From the NCBI GenBank assembly GCA_051011595.1, contig JBPCTQ010000109.1:1-10613 (forward strand): DNA of 10,613 nucleotides, given 5' to 3'. This stretch comes from JAOUEE01 sp051011595 (GTDB lineage Bacteria > Actinomycetota > Acidimicrobiia > Acidimicrobiales > SHLQ01). The notes beneath the pieces were generated by a model, which worked only from the letters and a program-made list of their open reading frames with translations, made no database searches and had not been told where the DNA came from. This document shows positions 6,105 through 10,613 of the stretch, one piece after another. Every line of letters starts with the position of its first letter. The stretch's first letter is position 1. Position numbers and translations under genes: made by a program.

Positions 6105-6604
6105 GGGCCGGCCTGGGCGGCAACGGCCACCGCGTGGGGGGCCTGGGCCAGGTGGCACAGGGCCACGGCCAAGGCGTCGGCGACGTCGACGGGCCGGAGG
6201 GGCTGGCTGATCTCGAGCAGGGCTTGCACCATTCGTTCCATTTGATCCTTGTTGGCCCCGCCGTAGCCGGCCACCGCCATCTTGACCTCGTTGGGCGAGT
6301 ATTCGACCACATCGCACCCGGCCGCGGCCGCCTCGGCCATCACGATGCCGCTGGCCTGGCCCACACCCATGGCCGTGCGCACGTTGACCTGGAACAGCAC
6401 CCGCTCGATGGCCACCACCTGGGGTCGGTGTTCGGCGATGAGCGCCCGCACCTCGTGCTGGATCTCGGCCAGGCGATGGGGCACGTCGGTGTCGGGCGCG
6501 GTGGTGATGACCCCGGCCGCCACCGGCCGGGGTCGGCGCCGGCGTTGCTCGACACACCCGTAGCCACAGCGCGACAAACCAGGGTCGATGCCGAGCACGA
6601 ACAT
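6101..6604 (-). CDS. ruvC: RuvC, Holliday junction endonuclease (crossover junction resolvase)
   Basis: RuvC is the dimeric RNase H-fold nuclease that nicks Holliday junctions symmetrically. The 167-residue protein has the four acidic catalytic residues in place: Asp7 (VLGIDPGLSRCGYG), Glu67 (VAIERVLF), and Asp140 and Asp143 (PVDVADALAVALCH). The DNA-contact segment EYSPNEVKMAVAGYGGANKDQM (101-122) is also normal. The ATG at 6604 is chosen because MFVLGIDPG is the standard N terminus; an in-frame extension upstream would run into the divergent gene. A -10-like TAGAGT ends 7 nt before this ATG, so the mRNA is probably leaderless. A LexA-like box covers the start codon. The gene heads the ruvC-ruvA-ruvB-queA cluster and overlaps ruvA by four bases. 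Confidence 0.98.
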   Translation of the reverse strand: MFVLGIDPGLSRCGYGCVEQRRRRPRPVAAGVITTAPDTDVPHRLAEIQHEVRALIAEHRPQVVAIERVLFQVNVRTAMGVGQASGIVMAEAAAAGCDVVEYSPNEVKMAVAGYGGANKDQMERMVQALLEISQPLRPVDVADALAVALCHLAQAPHAVAVAAQAGP

Positions 6605-6612
6605 GTGTACGA
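6597..6612. promoter_or_regulatory. LexA/SOS-box-like palindrome over the ruvC start codon
   Basis: ACGAACATGTGTACGA matches the actinobacterial LexA form TCGAAC-N4-GTTCGA at 10 of 12 fixed positions. It matches the Bacillus-type core CGAAC-N4-GTTCG at 9 of 10. The box covers the ruvC ATG (6602-6604) and touches its -10 element (6612-6617), so a bound repressor would block the predicted leaderless start. SOS control of ruv genes is known in mycobacteria, which makes the match plausible. One half-site falls within ruvC codons 1-3. Confidence 0.6.
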
Positions 6613-6617
6613 CTCTA
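6605..6617 (-). promoter_or_regulatory. Leaderless-type promoter of ruvC (-10 TAGAGT)
   Basis: TAGAGT at 6617-6612 is followed by 7 nt and then the ruvC ATG. Actinobacterial leaderless genes typically show TANNNT at this distance, so transcription should begin at or next to the ATG. No ribosome site is present. The -35 position falls on the -10 box of the divergent gene. Confidence 0.55.
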
Positions 6618-6634
6618 GCCGCGGTGCAGCCCAG

Positions 6635-6647
6635 TAGCGTGGGACCG
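6635..6647 (+). promoter_or_regulatory. Leaderless-type promoter of the DUF218 gene (-10 TAGCGT)
   Basis: TAGCGT at 6635-6640 is followed by 7 nt and the ATG at 6648, the same geometry as the divergent ruvC promoter. The two -10 boxes are 17 bp apart, so each occupies the expected -35 position of the other. No ribosome site is visible. A CCGCGG palindrome (6619-6624) lies between them. Confidence 0.5.
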
Positions 6648-7268
6648 ATGACCAGTGAACCCGAACCCCGGCCCGGCATGATGGCCAGGCTGAGAACACT
6701 CGGCGGCCGGGTGCTCGGCAGTTGGGTGGGTCGGGTGGTGCTGGTGCTGGCGGCCATCGTGATCGTCGTTCTGGCGGTGGCGTCGATTCCGCTGTTCGTC
6801 TCGCCCGATGTCGACGAACCACGGACGGTCGACGCCGTTGTTGTCCTGGCCGGCGGCGGCAACCGAGAGGATCCGGCGGTCAGCCTCGTCGAACAGGGAT
6901 TTGCCGACGTGGTCGTGTTCTCGGATCCCGGGAGGGCCAATCTGCAGTTCACCGCCAATCAGTACTGCAACTCCCGCAACGCTCTACGGGTGCCCGAGGG
7001 GGTCGAGCAGATCTGCTTCGACCCCGACCCCGGCACCACCCAGGGCGAAGTGCGGACCATCGCCGCCATGGCCGAAGAACGAGGGTGGACGAGCGTCATG
7101 ATGGTGGCATCCACCGATCAGGTCAGCCGGGCTCGGCGGCTCCTGGAGCGATGCTGGGACGGCGAGATCGTGATGATCGGTGTCGATCACGAGCAGCCGG
7201 TGCCCGTGCGCATCGCCTACGAGTGGGGCGCCACCCTCAAGAGCTACACCATCAACCGGGGTTGCTGA
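6648..7268 (+). CDS. Membrane-anchored DUF218/YdcF-like protein
   Basis: This 206-residue protein has a short basic cytoplasmic start, one membrane helix (about residues 28-50) and an outer domain. TVDAVVVLAGGGNR (60-73) is the typical opening of the DUF218 family (YdcF, SanA and ElyC relatives). It is followed by PGTTQGEVRTIAAMAEERGW (128-147) and VASTDQVSRARRLLERC (153-169), the usual conserved second half. Some members affect cell-envelope integrity or vancomycin sensitivity, but the biochemical activity is not settled. Four cysteines (107, 123, 169 and 206, the last residue) lie in the predicted outer part and could form disulfides. It is divergent from ruvC and starts 43 bp away. The ABC genes follow on the same strand after 49 bp; a functional link is not shown. 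Confidence 0.8.
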   Translation: MTSEPEPRPGMMARLRTLGGRVLGSWVGRVVLVLAAIVIVVLAVASIPLFVSPDVDEPRTVDAVVVLAGGGNREDPAVSLVEQGFADVVVFSDPGRANLQFTANQYCNSRNALRVPEGVEQICFDPDPGTTQGEVRTIAAMAEERGWTSVMMVASTDQVSRARRLLERCWDGEIVMIGVDHEQPVPVRIAYEWGATLKSYTINRGC

Positions 7269-7287
7269 GCCCGGGAGGTTCCCTACA

Positions 7288-7306
7288 GGCAACACCATCC
7301 GTTGCC
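7288..7306 (+). other. Short inverted repeat before the ABC transporter
   Basis: GGCAAC (7288-7293) and GTTGCC (7301-7306) are exact reverse complements around a 7-nt spacer, 11 bp before the proposed GTG start of the ATPase. It could be a small operator, a weak hairpin near the start, or chance. No T-run follows, so a terminator for the DUF218 gene is less likely. Confidence 0.3.
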
Positions 7307-7317
7307 GATGGGACGAG

Positions 7318-8301
7318 GTGTCTTCCTCTGGTGAAATCCTGGTCGCCCTCCGTCACGTTTTCCGACGTTTCGGCGACGTGCAGGCGCTCGATGATCTGAG
7401 CATCGAGGTCCCGGCCGGCAAGATCACCGTCTTGTTGGGACCCAACGGCGCCGGCAAGACAACCGCGATCCGGGTGATCACCGGCGCGTTGTCGCCCGAC
7501 TCGGGCACGGTGACGGCCTTCGGGTGCGATCCGGCTGTGCAGGGCGAGGATGTTCGCCGCCGTTGTGGTGTGGTCTCGGCCAAACCGTCGCTCTATGACC
7601 GGCTGTCGGGATGGGACAACCTCGACTACGCAGCTGCCCTGTACGGGGTGGACACCGACCGCAAGGCGGTCATCGGTGAAGCCGCCGCTCGTTTCGGCAT
7701 CGACCACGCCCTCGACCAGCAGGTGGGTGGCTACTCCACCGGCATGAAGACCCGCCTGGCTCTGGCCCGGTCGGTGCTGCATCGCCCCGAACTGTTGCTG
7801 TTCGACGAACCGACGTCGGGACTCGACCCCGAATCGTCGGCCGCAGTGCTGGCGCTCATTCGAGAGATGACCGCCGAAGGGTCGACGGTGGTGATGTGCA
7901 CCCACCACCTGGTCGAAGCCGAGGGACTCTCGGACCGCGTCGTGGTACTCGACGGTGGTCACGACCTGGTATCGGGGGCACCGTCCGACCTGGTCCGGCG
8001 GTACTGGCCCACCCCCCAGCTGTTCGTGGAGGCTGAAGACCCGGCCCAGCTCGCCCGCGTTTCCGGCATTGCCGGTGTCATCGGATTCCAGAGCCAACCC
8101 CGACCGACCGTGTTGCTCGATGACATGGCCGTGGTTCCCGACGTCATTGCCGCCCTGGCGGCCGCCGGCGTGCGGCTCACCCGGGTCGAACCCCACGAAC
8201 CGTCGTTGGAGGACCTGTACTTCGCCGTACGGAACGAACGACGAGAGTCGCTCGACATCGGCGACACCCTGGCCGCACCGGAGAAGGAGATGGCCCGATG
8301 A
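7318..8301 (+). CDS. ABC transporter ATP-binding protein (ABC-2/NatA-like exporter)
   Basis: This is the nucleotide-binding subunit of an exporter whose permease is the next gene. From the GTG at 7318 it has 327 residues. Visible are Walker A GPNGAGKTT (41-49), a modified signature YSTGMKTRLALAR (139-151), Walker B LLLFDEPTSGLDP (159-171) with its D-loop, and the switch His196 (CTHHLVEAE). The Q-loop position, within GVVSAKPSLYDRLSG (84-98), has Ala88 where glutamine is usual. The C-terminal extension (about 230-304, ending EPSLEDLYFAV) is like the DUF4162 tail of NatA-type proteins. GTG is chosen because homology begins soon after it; the frame is open further upstream only by reading the DUF218 gene out of frame. 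The stop overlaps the permease ATG by four bases. Substrate unknown. Confidence 0.92.
   Translation: MSSSGEILVALRHVFRRFGDVQALDDLSIEVPAGKITVLLGPNGAGKTTAIRVITGALSPDSGTVTAFGCDPAVQGEDVRRRCGVVSAKPSLYDRLSGWDNLDYAAALYGVDTDRKAVIGEAAARFGIDHALDQQVGGYSTGMKTRLALARSVLHRPELLLFDEPTSGLDPESSAAVLALIREMTAEGSTVVMCTHHLVEAEGLSDRVVVLDGGHDLVSGAPSDLVRRYWPTPQLFVEAEDPAQLARVSGIAGVIGFQSQPRPTVLLDDMAVVPDVIAALAAAGVRLTRVEPHEPSLEDLYFAVRNERRESLDIGDTLAAPEKEMAR
8284..8289 (+). promoter_or_regulatory. Strong ribosome binding site of the permease gene
   Basis: AAGGAG lies inside the end of the ATPase gene, 8 nt before the permease ATG. It is the best Shine-Dalgarno match in the window and fixes the permease start despite the ATGA overlap. 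Confidence 0.75.
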
Positions 8302-9122
8302 ACTGGGGGCACGTTCAAACGGTGGCGCGCACCGACCTCCGCCAGCTGATCCAGGCCAAGGACTTCTGGGTCCCGATGACCATCCTGGGATCGATCTTCT
8401 TCTTCTTCGTGCCGACGGTGTTGTTGTTGGCCATCACCGCCATCGGCGACGTCGACGTGGTGCAGAAGGTCGCCCAAGCGGTGGAGGTGCTACCGGAGGC
8501 GGCCCAGGAGCAGATCCAGGGTGACACCGCGGCCGGCCGAACATCGTTCGCGCTGGCCGTGTACCTGTTCGCACCGGTGGCCGTGGTGGTTCCCCTCACC
8601 ATCTCGACCGCAGTCGGCGCAGCCACCATCGTGGGCGAACGGGAACGAGGCACGGGCGAATTCCTGGCCCACTCCCCCGCCGGGACCCGCGAGATCTACA
8701 TGGGCAAACTCATCGCCAGCCTCATTCCCGGCTACGCCACCACCCTGGTGGGTTTCGGTGTGTACTCGTTGATGGTCAACCTCATCGTGGGACCCGAAGT
8801 CGGCGGATGGTTCTTCCCCACCCGGCAGTGGTGGATCCTCATGCTCTGGGTGGTGCCGCCGTTCCTGGCGATGACCCTGTCGGTGGTGCTACGACTGTCG
8901 GCGCGGGTGAAGAGCACGGCTGCGGCCCAGCAGGCATCGGGCCTGGTGACCCTGCCGCTCATCATGGTGGCCTACAGCCAGTCGACCGGTGCCTTGTTCG
9001 GTGCCGGCAGTGCGTCGCTGATCATCGGCTGTGTGGCCTGGGCCGTCGCCATCCTGGGCCTGGCCCGGGGTATGCGTTCGGTGAGCCGCGGCCGACTCCT
9101 CGGCGTCGCCGACGAGATGTAG
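8298..9122 (+). CDS. ABC-2 type transporter permease
   Basis: This 274-residue integral membrane protein has about six hydrophobic segments (roughly 25-48, 84-111, 137-163, 179-199, 214-230 and 236-256). The intracellular motif GERERGTGEFLAHSP (113-127) is the conserved coupling stretch of NatB-like ABC-2 permeases (GEKERGTLE in the family), which contacts the ATPase. A longer outer loop (about 50-82) lies between the first two helices. The gene overlaps the ATPase stop by four bases and has a strong AAGGAG site, so the pair is co-expressed. Such pairs export ions, lipids, antibiotics or peptides; nothing here identifies the substrate. It converges with the methyltransferase gene, the stops being 16 bp apart with no clear terminator between them. 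Confidence 0.9.
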   Translation: MNWGHVQTVARTDLRQLIQAKDFWVPMTILGSIFFFFVPTVLLLAITAIGDVDVVQKVAQAVEVLPEAAQEQIQGDTAAGRTSFALAVYLFAPVAVVVPLTISTAVGAATIVGERERGTGEFLAHSPAGTREIYMGKLIASLIPGYATTLVGFGVYSLMVNLIVGPEVGGWFFPTRQWWILMLWVVPPFLAMTLSVVLRLSARVKSTAAAQQASGLVTLPLIMVAYSQSTGALFGAGSASLIIGCVAWAVAILGLARGMRSVSRGRLLGVADEM

Positions 9123-9138
9123 CGGACACCTGGCGGCT

Positions 9139-9924
9139 TCAGCGCAACAGCGCGTCGAGCTCGCCCTTGAGCGTCCATCCCTGCGGAACGGCGACCTCGG
9201 AGCGGACGATGGTGGCGGTGTTGCGATCGATCGAGGCCCGGGCGACGGTGCTTCCGTCGAGACCGATGGTTCTCACCAGGTCGACCACCATGGGGACGAT
9301 CGGCTCGCCGTCGGGCTGGGGAATGTTCTCGACCCCGAAGTCGATGCCCTCCCAGCCCCAGTCCTCGATCACGTAACAACCGCCCGGTCGAATATGGGGC
9401 CAGACGGCCTCGAATGAGGACCTCGTGGGTGTGAGCGCGTGCGACGCGTCATCGATCACCACATCGATGGCCTCGCCGGCGAATTCTGTGGCCACGATGT
9501 CGAGGATCGTCGCCTGGTCACCCTGATCGATGCCGTAGTGGAGCCCGATCCGCTGACCATCGGGCAGGGACTCGGCATAGGTCTCGAGCGCAGTCAGGGG
9601 CTGGTCGTTCAGCTCGACGCCGACGATCAGGTCGGGGCCGGCGACCAGCGACAAGAACGCGGTGCTCCCTCCCTGGAACAACCCGATCTCGAGAACACGC
9701 TGGGGTGCGAACTCGCGGGCCAATCCGATCACCGTGTCGTACAGGTGTGGCGTCTTCATGGTGACGAATCGCTGATCGTCGGACCGGGCCTTGGACAGCT
9801 GCAGCAAGTGGTCGAAGGTGTCGTCCTCACGCAGGCCCATGAATCGATGACCCGACAAGACGAAGGTGCGGGGGCTGACCCACGTGAGGTCCGCGACAGA
9901 ACCGATGTCGGCCGGCGATGCCAT
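9139..9924 (-). CDS. Class I SAM-dependent methyltransferase, CmcI/MycE-like
   Basis: This 261-residue protein has the Rossmann-type SAM-binding motif VLEIGLFQGGSTAF (77-90), an acidic second strand end GVELND (102-107), and IDVVIDDASHAL (153-164) followed by GGCYVIEDWGW (181-191). The pattern DDxSH about 25 residues before ED matches metal-dependent sugar or natural-product O-methyltransferases such as MycE and cephalosporin CmcI relatives, where these acids hold a divalent metal. The acceptor is unknown. The N-terminal 55 residues look like a cap region. The ATG shares one base with the yebC stop (TGATG), so translation is coupled to yebC. No biosynthetic cluster surrounds it. The assignment to the broad family is firm; the metal-dependent subgroup is inference from the motif spacing. 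Confidence 0.85.
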   Translation of the reverse strand: MASPADIGSVADLTWVSPRTFVLSGHRFMGLREDDTFDHLLQLSKARSDDQRFVTMKTPHLYDTVIGLAREFAPQRVLEIGLFQGGSTAFLSLVAGPDLIVGVELNDQPLTALETYAESLPDGQRIGLHYGIDQGDQATILDIVATEFAGEAIDVVIDDASHALTPTRSSFEAVWPHIRPGGCYVIEDWGWEGIDFGVENIPQPDGEPIVPMVVDLVRTIGLDGSTVARASIDRNTATIVRSEVAVPQGWTLKGELDALLR

Positions 9925-9932
9925 CAGCCGGC
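9911..9932 (-). promoter_or_regulatory. Hairpin enclosing the yebC stop / methyltransferase start
   Basis: On minus-strand RNA, GCCGGC (9932-9927) pairs with GCCGGC (9916-9911). After one bulged U the stem continues GAU/AUC with a GGC loop, giving about 9 bp. The overlapping stop and start UGAUG lies in the bulge, upper stem and loop. This could hide the methyltransferase AUG unless a ribosome finishing yebC opens the structure. Confidence 0.5.
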
Positions 9933-10613
9933 GGCTTCCTGCATGATCAGATCGGGGATGTCGAAGTTGGCGTACACGTCCTGGACGTCCTCGTGGTCGT
10001 CGAGCACGTCGATCAGGGTGAGCACGGCCTTGGCCGCGGCAGCACTGTCGAGCGGCACCGTCTGGGACGGGATCATGGTGAGGTCGGCCGAGTCGAACTC
10101 GATGCCGGCGGTCTCCAACGCCCCCTGCACCCCGCCCAGATCGGAGGGATCGCTGGTGAGGCGCCAGGTGTCACCTTCGTCGACGAGGTCCTCGGCGCCC
10201 GCGTCGAGGGCGGCCATCATCAGGTCGTCCTCGTCGATCGAGCGAGGCAGGATGACCACACCCTTACGTTCGAACTGCCAGGCCACCGCTCCCGGTTCGG
10301 CCAGTGAGCCGCCGTTCTTGCTCAGCAGGGATCGCATGTCCGAGCCGGTGCGGTTGCGATTGTCGGTGAGGGCTTCGACGTACAACGCCACACCGTGCGG
10401 TGCATATCCCTCGTAGGTGACCGGTTCGTAGTTGACACCCTCGAGCTCACCGGTGCCTCGCTTGACCGCCCGCTCGATGGTGTCGAGCGGCACCGAGGCG
10501 TCGCGTGCCTTCTGGTACATGGTGCGCAGCGTGGGGTTGCCGTCCAGATCACCGCCCCCTTGACGAGCGGCCACCTCGACCTGCTTGATCAGCTTGGCGA
10601 AGAGCTTGCCGCG
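9924..10613 (-). CDS. yebC: YebC/TACO1 family translation-associated regulator (5' end outside window)
   Basis: The visible 229 codons run from RGKLFAKLIKQVEVAAR, which in full-length YebC starts near residue 20, so about 19 N-terminal residues lie beyond the right edge. Other family signatures are GGGDLDGNPTLR, DTIERAVKRGTGELEG, YEGYAPHGVALYVEALTDNRNRT (in part), SKNGGSLAEPGAVAWQF and a C-terminal LIDVLDDHEDVQDVYANFDIPD. A GTG at 10574 is only an internal valine codon and not the start. YebC proteins were first called transcription regulators; more recent work on the YebC/TACO1 family links them to ribosomes stalled on proline stretches. In many bacteria yebC directly precedes ruvC. Here a methyltransferase gene and a plus-strand block separate them. 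Confidence 0.95.
   Translation of the reverse strand, partial: RGKLFAKLIKQVEVAARQGGGDLDGNPTLRTMYQKARDASVPLDTIERAVKRGTGELEGVNYEPVTYEGYAPHGVALYVEALTDNRNRTGSDMRSLLSKNGGSLAEPGAVAWQFERKGVVILPRSIDEDDLMMAALDAGAEDLVDEGDTWRLTSDPSDLGGVQGALETAGIEFDSADLTMIPSQTVPLDSAAAAKAVLTLIDVLDDHEDVQDVYANFDIPDLIMQEAAG

Noticed and set aside
6619..6624. CCGCGG palindrome between the two divergent -10 boxes as an operator.
   Set aside because: A 6-bp GC palindrome is expected often at this composition; mentioned only as context.
6605..6958. An N-terminal extension of RuvC across the divergent promoter region.
   Set aside because: MFVLGIDPG is the normal RuvC start, and the extension would be antisense to the DUF218 gene and include its promoter.
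7180..7317. An earlier ATG start for the ABC ATPase inside the DUF218 gene.
   Set aside because: The extra 46 residues come from reading the DUF218 coding sequence out of frame and do not resemble any ATPase N terminus.
1..10613. CRISPR array, tRNA/rRNA gene, insertion sequence, toxin-antitoxin pair or phage defence system.
   Set aside because: No repeated spacer pattern, cloverleaf, transposase or defence domain is visible; the genes are housekeeping or ordinary accessory types.

Overview
The window is GC-rich, tightly packed chromosomal DNA. It carries the Holliday-junction genes ruvC-ruvA-ruvB beside yebC, queA, tgt, yajC and secD. This backbone, an enoyl-reductase/saccharopine-dehydrogenase-like protein of the type common in mycobacteria, start codons with almost no leader, and an actinobacterial/Bacillus-type LexA box together suggest an actinobacterium. 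A member of Acidimicrobiia or a related lineage that keeps queuosine genes is my best guess. That placement is inference; there is no rRNA or other taxonomic marker here.

Layout. On the minus strand, read from right to left: yebC (its 5' end is cut by the window edge) and a class I methyltransferase whose ATG overlaps the yebC stop (9139-10613). After a block of three plus-strand genes the minus strand resumes with ruvC, ruvA, ruvB and queA (3423-6604), an apparent single operon with overlaps or gaps of only a few bases. Then come an SCCPDH/enoyl-reductase-like oxidoreductase, a 77-residue orphan, tgt, yajC and the first 47 codons of secD. The plus-strand block (6648-9122) holds a membrane-anchored DUF218/YdcF protein and an ABC-2 exporter pair (ATPase plus permease) that converges on the methyltransferase. 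No intergenic stretch exceeds about 115 bases. I found no tRNA, rRNA, CRISPR array, insertion sequence or phage gene.

How the genes work together. RuvA, RuvB and RuvC bind, migrate and cut Holliday junctions. QueA and Tgt are two steps of queuosine tRNA modification. YajC and SecD belong to the Sec accessory complex. YebC is a translation-associated or regulatory factor. The ABC pair is probably a small exporter of unknown substrate.

The window looks mostly like ordinary housekeeping DNA and I see no convincing new multi-gene system. The points that deserve attention are: (1) a Tgt that keeps its catalytic aspartates but has lost all three zinc-binding cysteines; (2) a 43-bp divergent control region where ruvC and the DUF218 gene each have a TAGNGT box exactly 7 nt before the ATG, with a LexA-like box lying over the ruvC start codon; (3) RNA hairpins built into the ruvB/queA and yebC/methyltransferase junctions, each containing the upstream stop codon.
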